Positions 23,258 to 35,712 of a stretch of DNA of 64,000 bases are shown one piece after another. The stretch is taken from contig NC_087068.1 of NCBI RefSeq assembly GCF_963678635.1, forward strand, positions 24,903,311 to 24,967,310, read 5' to 3'. How positions within the stretch are numbered: the first letter of the stretch is position 1; every line of letters starts with the position of its first letter. The translations under genes were made by a program, and so were the position numbers. The stretch is from Symsagittifera roscoffensis (lineage: Eukaryota; Xenacoelomorpha; Acoela; Convolutidae). The notes under the pieces were generated by a model that had not been told where the DNA came from, searched no databases, and was given only the letters and a program-made list of their open reading frames with translations.

Positions 23258-24485
23258 ACTTTTTATTATTAAATCGGTTTTTGAGCGTTTTTTTTAGATA
23301 AACCGCTCAAAACCGTTCAAATCTTGAGCGGTTTTTGAGCGGTTATTTTAGATAAACCGTTCAAAAACCGCTCAAACCGCTCATTTTGAAGCAAGATTTT
23401 GAGCGTAATTGTCTAAAAAACCACTCAAACCGCTCAAATCTTGCTTCAAATTAGGTGAAAAATCTCGACTCGGGTTGGGATGACTGCTTACAAATATGGT
23501 GTTAAAAAGTGTGTTTATAAAGCCGAATGGATCACAAACTCTCTGCTATCGTACAAAAAATTAAGTTTGCCGCTGTTTACTATCCTAGTTGACTGCGAAT
23601 GGTTTTGGCCGGAATGCTCATTTCATCATTTTGCCGCCAACCAGATTCGCCGTCACAATTTCAGTTCGAATTTTGAGCAAGTGGTCTCTTTTTTTGTTAA
23701 AATTGTTTTCCCTGGTCTTTTTTCCCTGGTATCGGGAAGTGATGCTCTCATCTGCTGGAAGTGATGTCCTTATCTAATGCAAGGATTGAGACAGTGCCAG
23801 AGGTCATAACAAAATTTGCAGCGCAGTCACAATTAGTTAATTAACATCTTAAAATATTCAAATTGTACAAATTATTTATACTAATACTTAGTAGCAATCA
23901 ATCATTGAAATGAGATTTTGCGTCATCCAATTAAATTCCAGTTTAAAATTTCTTGAAAACGTGGATTTCTTATGGTTTGAACAGATTGGAGCCGTCTGTC
24001 CCTTTAAAATGAATTCTCCCCTTAACCCACTACCAATAATAGCCTTAAGATAGACTAGATTTTTCAATTTTGACTCTTTATAGGAAATTGATAAGAAATT
24101 TGAAAGACTCAAATTATGAAAAAGAAGGGGAATGTGAAAGGGGAAGGGAGAAGAACTTCTATTCTTTTGTTTATTGACTAGATCTCTAGTGTGACATTTC
24201 AGAATATTGTCAATTTCTTGGTCCAAACTAATATCCTTCTACAACTGCAACCACTCCCTTTTCTAATCCTGCTTGTGTTTATGCCAATTGAGACACGTTT
24301 GCTTCCTTCACATTTTCAGCTTGGGTGGAGGCTGAAGCTAGCGCTCTTTACCAGATATTCCTCAATTGTGTTCATGCAATCCTCCTTAATATGCATCGTG
24401 TGCTTTGCAGCTCGTTTCCAAGAAGTTGCCATAGGTTTGAGCAGATGTCTCCTGCTGTTTCCGTTTATGCTTAAGTTTTCGGCAG

Positions 24486-25045
24486 CCCGGGTTGACCTCC
24501 ATACACCAAAAATGCTTATCATACAATTCCATACATCAAGTGTATGGAAAACTGCTTGTCATACAATTTTCATACAATTTCAAAAAATCAATGGAAAAAG
24601 ATTCCTACTTATTTCTGCGGCTATCTGATCTAATTAAAACAGTCTGGTGGATGAAAATTGTATGATAAACTTTTTTCCATAAAAAGCAAAATTTTTAAAA
24701 ATCTTTCGAAAACTGTTTGTAATCAATATTTAATTAGTTAGAAGCATTTTGTCCTTCATTGAGAGCACTTTCGACTCCAAAAACAAAATTTTACTTTGTA
24801 ACTAAAAAATGTTTATCATACAATTTCCATACATGAAAATTGTATGGTAAGCATTTTTCCATAAAAGGCAAAATTTTTGAAAATCTTTCGAAAGCTGTGT
24901 GTAACCAAGTTTTAATTAGTTAGGAGTTTTTTTTGCTTCACTGAGAGCACTTCCGACTCCAAAGACAAAAATTTCACTTTTAAGCTAAAAATTGCTTGTC
25001 ATACAGTTTCCATATATGATATTTGTATGACAAGCATTTTTTTTC
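24486..25045. mobile_element. MITE of the GGGTTGAYC family, second copy
   Basis: Begins GGGTTGACCTCCATACACC, then AAAAATGCTTATCATACA, as in the 4024 copy. It holds three internal units of the form 'CATACAATTTCCATACATGAAAATTGTATG...AAGCATTTTT'. The right end is less clear. It abuts the right end of retroelement copy B at a CCCGGG-like junction. Confidence 0.55.
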
Positions 25046-26069
25046 CCAGAAGCATTCAGCATACCAGAAGTGCTTAGGAAAAGTTTTTCAAACATTTTTT
25101 AAAGAGTTTAAAATGTTTTTGGATCAGTTGCCAGTGTTTAGTTCCTGAGACGTACTTCTAAAGTTACTCCAACATTTTTTCTTTAAAATTAGTTTAATAA
25201 AACTTTTTGGTGATTTTTCGTTTTTTTGAACTGAACCGTTGACGATTTTGTCGATAACAATAACTTGCTTTAATAGTTATCTTATCACACCGCGCATAAC
25301 GAATGTCACTAAATGAAAGAAAAAAAATTCTTTTGAAATTCTTTCAAGCAGTATTGTCGGTGCATTCTGTGCTAATTGCACAGCAATTGCCTACTCATGT
25401 TCTTAGTATGTTTTTTAATTTCTTCTGTTGGTTACTTAATTTTCAGTCCATCACATTTCTAAGGTATTTGACTCTTAGTTTTAAGCATATATCAAAATCT
25501 GCTAATGCATCTGCTCAGTTTAAAGCTTTTAATGTGCCGACTGCTCTTTATGGCCATATGAAAAGAAATACAGAAACATAATGTCTCTCAATTCTTCTTC
25601 GATTTATTCCCCAAACGCTAGTGTAAACTATGAAAATATATTTTTAGCGTCTAATATTTAAATCATTTAACCAAATGACCTGCCTCTGTTCAATTTGGAA
25701 GACAATATTTCGCCGCATAAGCTTGCTACAAGAACGCAAAAATTGCGCGTTCCTCAAATAAAAATATTGCAATTTTGAAACTCCATACTTTTACATAGGA
25801 AATATCACTTTTCAATTGTTTCTTTCTAACGAGTTTCAGAACAAAAAATCTTTTGTTTGCTACGAAAAAAAAATCCGTCACAAACGCCTAGTTATATTAT
25901 CGAAATCTGACTAAACAGAAAAAACAAACCTAGGAATATATATTTTGTAGTTTTTTCAAAAGTCGCGCAAAAAGCTGTAAAATGATTATACTGTGTTCTA
26001 AAACACATGTTAAAGAAAAGTTGCTGTACACATATCGCTGTTGTCGATAAACAAAAAAAATGAGATTTT
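25046..26069. other. AT-rich stretch without recognisable gene
   Basis: Only short open frames are present; the longest (about 90 codons, 25303-25581) shows no motif I recognise. No repeat copy noted elsewhere in the window. Confidence 0.5.
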
Positions 26070-28060
26070 TTTTCAGGATAGAACAGCGCGGTTAGAATTA
26101 TCTCTAAATTGTTTGAAGAACAGTGTTCTCAATAAGATCTATTAGCTTTAGTATTTTAGTGCATAGTATTTTGAGTCATAGCGCATAGTATTTTGTTCAT
26201 TTGATGTACAATTTCAGGTTGAACTTCTTTTTGCTCGAAAGATGTTATGTTTTCTGGGAATTCGTAACAGAAAAGTTTTTGTCGTTTAAACTTCTTAGTA
26301 TACTTTTTATATTGTAATTTTACGTATCGACGACAACATAAAACTGTGACAAAGTAAGCATTGAGCTTCTTGAAGTTTCCTGCAGTATTTGTTTCAAATT
26401 AGATCGAAGAGCCTGAATCTTTTTTAAACATTGTAATACAGCTTGATATGATCTTTATTCTATCTTATTTTCTCCACAATTTGCATTTTCAATGCTAAAA
26501 TAGTATAAAAAAAAATCCATTATTGCAACTAAAACTATTTGGACAAAAGAAAAACCAAAAAAATTATAGAATTACCTTGGTGTTTATAGAATTAACCCTA
26601 GCTATACTTATGAAAGTTAAATTGTTCAACTCCTTAAACAAAGTGTTAGATTTTTTTTTCTGAATTTGTCAGTGTAGCTTTGAAAAAAATATTAATTTTC
26701 AAGGCTGATTTTTGATAAGACCTGAGGGAAATCTAATTTAGGACTGAAAATGCCTGCTGTATCAAAATTGTTGACGTTGACTAGTTTTACTTCTGTTTGT
26801 TGAAAAGATGTTATGTTTTCCGGGACACCTAATTTTTTTGTTCATGTTCTAGGCAGTTTTGCCGTTTAAAATTCATTGTATAAAATTTAAATAGTGTTTT
26901 GGCGTATCGACGACAACATAAGAATTCCTAAAGAGCAAGTGTTTACTTTCTTTGAAGTTGCCTGCATTCTTTAACCCAAATTGGATCAAAAAGACTGAAG
27001 ATTTTTTTACAGATTGTAATTCAGCTTGTAATAATCTTTCTTCCATCATATTTTCTGTACAATTTTCTCTATCAAAAACTAAAAAAGATGGAAACTTAGT
27101 TTAGTCATTCAATGAAAATTCTTTGAATAAAAGAAAAACCAACAAATGTTAAATATTTTACTTGGTTTTTGACTAAGCTCATGGAAGTTAAAGTTTTCAA
27201 TTCACTACAAAAAGTAAATTTTATCTCTATTTATCAGAGTAGCTCCGAAAAAAAGATATTGCGTCATGTTTCATTTTTATAACTGATGAATACCTGTTTT
27301 AAGGCTAACAATGCTTGCTGTATCAAAGTCGTGTCGTTGATTAGTTTAGAGAAAATTGTTTTTTTCTTCAGGATAGAACAACGCAGTATAGAAATGTTAA
27401 TTAATTGTTTGAAGGACTATGTTTTCTCCGAGTTCTGTTTTTTTAGGTCAAAGCGCATTTTGCTTTGCTCATTTGATTTACAGTATCAGGTCTTACTTCT
27501 GTTTATTCAAAAGATGTTAAGTTTTCATGGACACATATTTCTTTTGTTCCGGTTTAGAGCGTTTGTGCCGTTCACATTTTATTTTATTTTACTTATACTG
27601 ATTTTTGTGAACCAAGGACGTTGAAAAATGCTTAAGAGAACGTTAATACTAAATGTTCAAGTTGCCTGCAGCAATTTCTTCAAATCAGGGAAAAACGTTT
27701 TCTGAAATAGTCCTATCTCGTTAAAATGCTTCTTGTATCTTATTTTTCTACAGTTAGCTTATTTGTGGATGTAGATAGGATAAAATTTTGTCTGATATCA
27801 AAACCGAAAACACTTCAAAAATTCGAAAATGTAGAAAAACTGTTAAATTTTCTTAGCTTCATTTTCGCCTAAGTTCATGAAAGTTACATTTCCCTATTCC
27901 CTACCCAAAGTGTTTTTTTTTGTAGATTTTTCTGAATTGTAACTGTAGATCTATAAGAAAACAATTCGACGCCGCTCTTTTGTTTATATCTTCAGGTTGC
28001 CTAGTTAAAAATTAAAATGTTTGCTGTATCCAAATCAGTAGCCGCTGACAAGTTAGAAAA
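26070..28060. repeat. Tandem array of diverged 0.58-0.69 kb units
   Basis: Three successive units share GGATAGAACA(G/A)CGC, AAGATGTTA(T/A)GTTTTC, GTATCGACGACAACATAA, and a late block ATTTTCT.CACAAT / AGAAAAACCAA. The AAGATGTTA marker lies near 26240, 26812 and 27508, giving periods of roughly 575 and 695 bp. Divergence is high, so the array is old. No coding signal. Confidence 0.65.
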
Positions 28061-28639
28061 AAGTTGAAAATAACTTCTGTCTAAGATACTAGTGGGCTTT
28101 TGTTGGATTTTTTTGGGTTAATCGACCAGAATCGCCTAAAATGCATGAATTGTTATGTGGAGCAGTTTAGAGAAAAAGTGGCTGTTTTGAATGATTAGTG
28201 GCGTTAATTGTTCAATTGAATTAAGAGGGGTCAAAACGAAGTGACAAAACAATTTAAAAAAAATAAAGACACGTCTCGACCTTGAAATTTCGCAACTACC
28301 GAATAAGCGCGATAAACAGAACTACGACCTTTGCCAACAAAAAAAAGACGAAAAACAGATATAGCGAACAACAGATTTATAGTTGACAATTTTTACGGAA
28401 GAGCATTCCAAATTGTAACGATTGTGCAGCTACAGATGTTACGGATTAATTCCGGAGAATTAGGAGGGCTAATGGGAAAAGTCGCTACTTTTTCCCGGTC
28501 GCCAAAGAAATAGCTCTTCGACCGGATTCATGATTCTGTGAGGATCTTGGGAAAAAACTGCAGCCTAATTTCTGAACAATTTTTGCTTCCAGGAAGTTCT
28601 TGAACTGAATTTAAATAACATCTAATTCTTTTTTCAGAT
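28061..28639. other. No recognisable gene
   Basis: A 60-codon basic frame (28331-28513) begins MPTKKRRKTD but lacks homology I recognise and has no supporting context. Treated as non-coding. Confidence 0.4.
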
Positions 28640-29830
28640 AAAAGGAAGCTAGGAGTCGAGGAAAAGGGTTGATCCATTTTCGATGGATATGATGGTTTTT
28701 ATCTACGAAGCAAAAAAAAATCGTAATATGATAATTAAGCACTAGCCCTGTCTTTAGTAGTGACATTGTGGTCTGATGATACTGAGACCCAGCCATGATC
28801 TCACTACTTTGCATGAAACTAAGTTATTTTGAGTGGTTGGGCGAAAACCTTCAAGTAATAACGACTTTGTCGACCCAATATTAATAGACCACACATTGAA
28901 CTGGCTCTGAAAGAAACGATTAAAAGCACGTAGAAGCTGTGTTTAGACGCTAGCCAGTTGTTTTATAACCTATCTGTATTTTCCGTGGGTATGTATTGTG
29001 CGATTCGGTCATATCTGGAAGTTTAGCCCTGTTTCGGGATACAAAGTAAATTTTCAAAAATTCGAATTGTCCCTGTCATGCTCAAATTTCTCGGGACAAC
29101 TGAAAATACAAAATGAATCAGATCAGAATATTCGAGATAAAATCGCGGGACAGTCGATTGAAAGCACTTTTACCAATTTTACCAGGATATTCAGTACGAG
29201 TAGAGTTGCCTTGTTCCGGATAGAGAGGATCGAGAGCTCAAGAAATGAATTGCAATTGAAAGAATGAGAGTGACACTTGGTTAAGAAGGTGGACGGCCGA
29301 AGCTGCCCAATGATCCAGAGAACTTAACTTCTTGAGTTAAACCTAATTAATTAAAACTAATTCTAGAGTTGCCTCATGATAATTGTTTACCTAATTCTAG
29401 AGTCGTAATTCTAGAGTCGTAATTTTTGTGATAATGTTGAAATACGGCGAGTTTCAAATTGATCCATATAAAATGGATCAAAGGTCCACTGTCCAATAAA
29501 ACTAACGTTATACTTAAGCTTCCGAACTTGTTCGCCTGTTTTAGGAATTCAGAGACCTGACCATGGGGGCGTTCTTTTTTCTAGAGTGGGGGTGTATTTT
29601 TGTAGCAGCGTTTAAGCTGTAACGGCTTATGTCGTCTCATGTCGCATTTGAACCGAAATGGCTCCGGCTGAATGAGGTATAAAAACACAAGAGATAGTAT
29701 CCCTGACCCTTGAACCAATGGTTATCGGGCTTATTTTTCTTAGCCTCATATGTGACTAAAGCAGGCGACTGTTACATAGTGTTTTTCATGGTGCTCCTGG
29801 GCGGGCCATAAAAACACTTCCGGTCGAATG
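28640..29830. repeat. Dispersed repeat (related to 14640-15070)
   Basis: Shares ordered blocks with 14640-15070 but is longer; an insertion between about 28990 and 29760 separates the CTAGCCAGT block from the GACTGTTACATAG...GCTCCTGGGCGGGCC block. No protein or RNA gene recognised. Confidence 0.5.
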
Positions 29831-29884
29831 TTACATTTGTTAAAATGTTAGTCGTATTCTTTCATCTTATGGCAAATGCAGATA

Positions 29885-30530
29885 ATTGGGTATAGACCCG
29901 TTTTCTTATTTTATATTACAAATCGTTTAACTCTTTTTCTTGTTCAAATGCCATTTTTTCCTGAAATTGTCCCATTTTCTGGATAATCTGATTTGGGTCA
30001 GGTTTTTGGAAAATTTTATGATCTAGTTTATCTTTCAAAATTCTATTGTTGCTTATCAAAGGCCGTGGTTACACAGTTTTTTGATTTATTGCATGTATTT
30101 AGGTTTTTTTTGTTGAAAAATGTTCAATTTTATAATCGAAAACGCTTTGTTAGAATAAGATGATACCACTACGCTTTTGTTAGAATGTTTTGGTAAAATG
30201 TTGTAAACCCTTTTTTTTTCAATTTTTTGGCAATAAAAGGTCATTGGGCCTAGACCCGTTTTCTTTAAATGTATCATTTGTGGTTTAAATTATTTTGTGC
30301 ACGTACCGTCTTATGATAATTGACCTTTTTTCAAATTTTTTTTTCTGGGATAACTTGATTTCAGTCAGTTTTTTTAACACCCGTTTGATGTTTTTTTTTC
30401 AAAGATTTTTTTGTCGTCTATCACAGGCGTGGTTAAACAGTTTTTTTTGACGTGTTGCATGTGTCTACGTTTTTTTCCGTTGAAAAATATTAACTTTTTT
30501 GAGCGAAAAAAGTTAAATGCTTGGATGGTG
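29885..30530. repeat. Two-copy tandem repeat, period about 360 bp
   Basis: ATTGGG.(A)TAGACCCGTTTTCTT, TTTCTGG(A/G)ATAA and GGC(C)GTGGTTA(C/A)ACAGTTTTTT occur once in each half (for example 30060 and 30425). T-rich and non-coding. Confidence 0.6.
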
Positions 30531-32190
30531 ATCGTTTTTTATCATTGTTAAATCACTGTAGTACATTACTTAAATGTTTCCGTTCAGTCTCATCGTTTTC
30601 TTTATTTAATTAATTTCATTTCAGATAATTTGGTTATGTTATTAGGCGACTTTATTCTTCATTTAGGATTCAAATTAATCATTGATTATTCTTCTGATAT
30701 ATTAACACTTTATAATATCTGCATTTTCTAAAAGAAATTCAGTTGAATCTTATTAAATCGAACAAACGAGAATTCTTCGTACCCTCAAATAGTCAAAAGG
30801 TTGATCTACCCAATTTAAATTGAATTCTATCCGTATTTTCAAACCCCACTAAAATACATTTTGAAGACAGAATTGGGAATGCTCGTTGCAAGAGTCTTCA
30901 GCCAAGAAAACAACCATTGAAGGTGAGCAGAGTAATTCGCTCTGATGTGATGATGTCATGAAGTGGGTAAAATCCTTCCCTGTTGATGCTTCTGAGTTAC
31001 AGCGCAGGGGGCCACGACCTAAGGGATGACTCCCTACGGGTTGACTACTTCCTAGAGTTTCTCAGAATCATTAGCGATATAATGCTTTTGGATTTTTTTA
31101 CTGCTTTAATGTGATACCGCCAGCATGACATGCAATTGTTTACATGAAGATACAGGGGGCTTAAGATTTTAAAAATTACAATCACCACTACAAAATAAAC
31201 GTTTAATCTAACACGGTTCCTTGATGTTTTTTCGTCGTTTTGAAGTTACCATTGACATGTCGTCTAAGATCACCTGAAAAAATTTAGCGACAAAGAGAAG
31301 CGCCATGATGACCAGTTTTACGGTCTTAAAATCAGTAATCTTTGCTCTTCTCCTTATCGCTTCATTTATTGAGGTGACGTCAGATCTGATTTCTGCGGTA
31401 CCTCTAAAAATGTGAATCTATCAACAGTTTGAAAGCTACTGTGTCACCCATTTGACTGTTTCGCTAGAATAAAGGCATCACTAGATCGAAGGTGTAGCTT
31501 ATGGCGGACTGTCGTTGTTGAGGGGGCTGTTTCGATGATATTTCGGCGGTGCCTTTCCTCAAGGGAAACTTCTGCATTCGCTATAACAATAGTAGTTATC
31601 TCGGGGTAATTTTTTTATATCTTCGGTGTCTTGCAATTCTTTATTCATCATTGTTTTTTTTTCATCGCGGAGTTTCACATTGTTCAAATATGAGAAAAAC
31701 GAAATTACTTTTGACTTCTTTTGTTCCTTTTTGATCATAGTTGTCTTTCTCTTTCATTTTTTAAGTTCCTTTTTTGAAACGTTTCGCACTTATTTATCAA
31801 TTAACTCATTTTTAATGATTCCTGTTTTCGGTTTAGTTCGATTTATAATTCTGATTACTGCTTTCATTCTATTTTTACTTAGCAATTTTTTTTGAGTTCA
31901 TCATGTAACTCTGTATCTGTATCCTGTGTTTCTAACGTGTCTATTTTCCCTGCATGCATCATACTTTTCTATCGTACCTAGTTGTCGTATCTTGTTTATA
32001 ATTTATGCATTTCAAAAACCGGCTGATGTTATTAAGGGATTCCAATCCTAAGTGATTTATTGTCAATAATAACGCTTATTCTGGTCTAAACCAGTCTAAA
32101 ATTTTTAAAAGCAACTTTTTACAGATAAAAAATTGTGATTTGAGGTGTATGTAAAGTTCAAGTTTCGACCTCAAGTCCCATCGGCTTGAA
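30531..32190. other. AT-rich stretch without recognisable gene
   Basis: No recognisable domain in any frame. The longest frames (31549-31734 and 31626-31895, plus) encode only phenylalanine/leucine-rich low-complexity peptides from T-rich DNA. Confidence 0.5.
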
Positions 32191-32199
32191 GTCCCGTCG

Positions 32200-32713
32200 A
32201 TTTGTTGTCCTATACCCAACTCTATCGTTTACGTACCTTATGTATCTAACGTATTTATCTTGTATGTATCAAATATATATCGTATGCACATCGCATAATT
32301 GTATCACTTTTGTGTATCATATCTGTTTTGCATATGAACATTGTCTGTGTACTGAATCTATTCAACATCTACATGTACCATATATATTGTTTAACTAAAC
32401 ATTATCTATGTAACCTTTTCGTGTATATCTATCGCATTTGTATTGTATTCTTTTATGGTGTTCAGTTATCTTATCCAAAATTCTTATCGTATCTAAAAAC
32501 GTATCCTCTATAAAAGTATATGGTATCGCGTATGAATCAATTCTTTGTATGGTAGATGAAAAATATCTACGAATCGAATCTATTTATCTTATCTAAATAA
32601 TATATTGCATGTACAAATCGAACACGTCTTGCTTCTATCTATTGTTAAACTGAATCATATCTCTTTATCGTATCTGTACCCTAATTATCTAATGTATCTG
32701 TTTACTTTATATG

Positions 32714-32755
<42 letters not shown>

Positions 32756-32899
32756 TATATATATATATATATGAATTTATTTATGTAGCGTACCTAAGTA
32801 TTGTATGTTCATTGCATAATCATATCACGTATGGGTATCGAATCTTTGTTTTGCAAACGCATACAATCTATGTATCGAATCTACTAAATTTATACATGT

Positions 32900-32961
<62 letters not shown>

Positions 32962-33310
32962 GTATCTAAACAATATCACAATATCTATATAAGGTAATCG
33001 TGTATATCTATCGCTTTTCTAATGCATTCTCTTATGTTATCCCGTGATCCTATCCATACAACATAAATTATGTGGTATCGTATATGTATCGCAACTTTTT
33101 ATCGTAGATAAAATGTATTTACGAATCGAATCTATTTATCAAATAACTATCGCATCTGTACGCTATGTATATAAACTATCCATTAATCTTGTATGCATCA
33201 TAAATAAAAATCTTACCTAGTTATCGTATGTATACCGCATAATCGTATCACGTATGTTTATCGAATCAAATTTTTGCATAAGCATACTATCTATGCATTT
33301 TGTTGGTTAA
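32200..33310. repeat. TATCGTATC-rich tandem repeat with two TA microsatellites
   Basis: Three diverged units share CATAATCGTATCAC, TTTTGCATA, and CGTGTATATCTATCGC (starts near 32284, 32808 and 33229). Pure TA runs lie at about 32718-32772 and 32903-32958. Non-coding. Confidence 0.7.
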
Positions 33311-33580
33311 CGACTCCAATACTGTCGATGCTTTCGTTTTTGTGTTCTTTCATGAGTTATAATGATCTTTATAGGAAATGCAGTTGTGGATGTCAGAAAA
33401 AATGGATTCACGATGTGATTGCCGAACTGCAGATGGTTTGCCGGAGATTGTCACCGAGATATACAGGTTTTTTTGAAAAATACATTTTGAGGTAACCCTC
33501 TCTCCAGTATTTACCCTGGGGATCAGATTAGGACATTGCTGCTATCTAAAGAGTTGAGAAGATTTCCTGCAGAAAATTAA

Positions 33581-33767
33581 GAAACTGAGGTTGCAACTTC
33601 TAAAAAAAACTTTTTTTCTCAGGTTTTCTTCTCTATTCAGAGATTGCACGGATTAGTAGATGTGCTTTAATGTAAATTGTGCCTTTTATGAAGTTTTTTT
33701 TTCCCGGAAACTGTTTGTCATACAATTTTCATAAATGGCAAACTTTTAGTCATACAATTTCCATTTA
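33581..33767. mobile_element. MITE of the GGGTTGAYC family, fragment cut by gap
   Basis: Matches 4596-4790 in order: AAGAAACTGAGGTTGCA(A/C)CTTC, TCTCAGGTTTTCTTC, and GTCATACAATTTTCATAAATG. It runs directly into the run of N. Confidence 0.65.
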
Positions 33768-33967
33768 NNNNNNNNNNNNNNNNNNNNNNNNNNNNNNNNN
33801 NNNNNNNNNNNNNNNNNNNNNNNNNNNNNNNNNNNNNNNNNNNNNNNNNNNNNNNNNNNNNNNNNNNNNNNNNNNNNNNNNNNNNNNNNNNNNNNNNNNN
33901 NNNNNNNNNNNNNNNNNNNNNNNNNNNNNNNNNNNNNNNNNNNNNNNNNNNNNNNNNNNNNNNNNNN
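33768..33967. other. Assembly gap (200 N)
   Basis: Exactly 200 N, so probably a placeholder length. Right-hand flank (AAAGCATCTACTATTCAAAAG) belongs to the same repeat family as the left flank of the other gap at 9505. Confidence 1.
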
Positions 33968-34146
33968 TCACACACACTTTTTTTTAAAGCATCTACTATT
34001 CAAAAGAAGATTATTTGATGTTTTCGACAGATGAAAAAAAACAGCAAAAAGGAAAATCAGGGAACGATTCAGATGAGGAACCAGATTCTTACAAGGGCCA
34101 ATAGTGGTTCTTAACTCAGATAACAGAAGTCTCAAGCAGGCGCCTG

Positions 34147-34363
34147 ATCTCGCCGAATCGTTTGTCGGTGACTACATTGTGGTGACAATTTTTAAAGAGA
34201 GGCGAAGCTGTACTTCTCAAACACAAGGAACAAAACGGCAAAAAAGCTCCCAAATGGATAAACAAAGTGAAATAAGGAAAAGTAACAGGTAAAAGTAGGT
34301 ATGGAAAAAATAAATTTTGCTATCTGATCTCGTCGAATCGTTTGTTGGTGACTACATCGTGGA
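34147..34363. repeat. 37-bp direct repeat flanking a short dispersed repeat
   Basis: GATCTCGCCGAATCGTTTG... at 34147-34183 recurs at 34327-34363 with few changes. It brackets about 140 bp that recurs at 36210-36340 (GAGGCGAAGCTGTACTTCTC onward). The 37-bp repeat can be read as a protein-like stretch (DLAESFVGDYIV) in both copies, possibly an exon remnant. Confidence 0.5.
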
Positions 34364-35712
34364 AAATTATACGGACAACCTACACTCAGAAGAAAACTTT
34401 TCCTACTAAATAACTTGTATGAACTTTATGACAAGAACTGTTATATCTGGTTGACCGCTTGGTTCTTTGAGAATCAATTAAATCTATATATTCATGGATT
34501 TTTCAAATTGATTCTAAGGTTGGATACGTTAACCTTTCCGGAACATCCAGAAAAAAATTATGAAAAAACTCAAATTACAAGAAAAATATAATAAAATACT
34601 TTATTTAGAGACAAAGCGAAGCGTAAATTTTGCACCATTTTTAATACAACACAAAAAAACTCAAGTCGAAAAAAAATTTTCAATGTTGAAAAAAACTAGG
34701 TCAACCAAATCTTTTGTATGTCTAGATAAAATTAAATAAGGGCCCAGCTAAAGCTGGAAGTATGTGCATAATTTTGAATGAAGTTGCCATATTGATGCGG
34801 CACAAAAAATATGATTTCAAAACATGATTTTGCCCGAAACTTTAGTTGTTTCTCTACTAAATTAAGCGAGAAGAGTAAAACATTTTGAGATAATCAATTT
34901 TCCCAAGGAGATAACAATCCTACTACGGAAAATTAAAAAGCCGCCATTTCTGCACAAAACATTGTTGCAACCGGTTCTTTCAGTTGATTTTTTCATCTCA
35001 GATTTGATTGAGTAAATTTTCAGAAAACTCAAAAAATTTCTAGAAAACGATCAAAAGTTTTAAAAACCGTCAAAAATATTTCCAAAATTCAAAATTTTTC
35101 TTGCAAAGAGCAAATTCTGGCCGCCTAAGCAGAGAAGATTCCCAAAAATGGGTTTCTCGATTCAACACAATCTGAGAAATTGCTTGATAGTTTTCGAGTA
35201 AAGTCAAAAAATTTTTCTTAAGCAAACTGGACATAGCCAGTTATAAAACTAGGCTTTCAAAAATCTGTTATTTCTATTAAACCTATAGATACAAAGCATG
35301 TCAGATAGCTACTGAATGAAAATTGGTTTGAAATTAAGAACTTGAAGTTAAATTAAACAACTGACAATTGAAGAAGCGCAGTTTGCAAAGTTTGAAAGCA
35401 AATCTAAAAATTCGGTTGTAATTTTAACTTTATTACAAGACGTTGTCCCATGAATTTGTTGAAAGCTATGTTCAGAACGATGTTGATATATAGTTCAAGC
35501 CAAAATAATCAGGCAAAAAAGAAAAACTAGAGAAACTGAATAAAGATGTTTGCATAGATGAAAAACTTCATGACTTTTAATGGTATCGAAATTTCAAGAA
35601 TTTTCTTATTCTCATAAGGTTTAGTAATAAGTTTTTCACAATCATTTAAGTCTTACGAATAAGAGCTCAAAAACATTTCATTAAGGAAGGACTTCTCGAT
35701 GAAATGATTTGA
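34364..35712. other. AT-rich stretch without recognisable gene
   Basis: Only short frames. A CAGCTAAAGCTGG hairpin at 34745 recurs at 36594. GCGAAGC occurs at 34616. Confidence 0.45.

Larger units (their letters stand above)
22546..23474. mobile_element. 929-bp TIR element carrying a tRNA-like gene
   Basis: The ends are CCCGGGTCGAGAT (22546-22558) and its inverted copy ATCTCGACTCGGG (23462-23474), with 12 of 13 matching. Comparison with copy A shows a clean insertion with a TT duplication. A third CCCGGGTCGAGGT lies internally at 22812. Contents: subterminal arrays of GAGCGGTTT units, a 4 x 30-bp minisatellite, and a tRNA-Arg-like gene. There is no transposase. The superfamily is not identified. 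Confidence 0.75.
18097..24485 (-). mobile_element. Decayed Ty3/Gypsy-like retroelement, copy B (with two insertions)
   Basis: Collinear with copy A once two insertions are removed: 19979-21822 and 22546-23474. The junctions are clean. Copy A reads CCCACAAGTCCTTC where the first insert sits, and AGATTAGGATGACTG where the second sits. The minus strand retains the zinc-knuckle remnant (19352-19455), gag-like frames (about 21850-22336), and the coiled-coil plus basic region (18037-18480, LEEKLQKEL-like). All frames are broken. Confidence 0.7.

Noticed and set aside
32605-32901. 98-codon tyrosine/isoleucine-rich frame
   Set aside because: Translation of TA microsatellite and TATCGTATC repeats.
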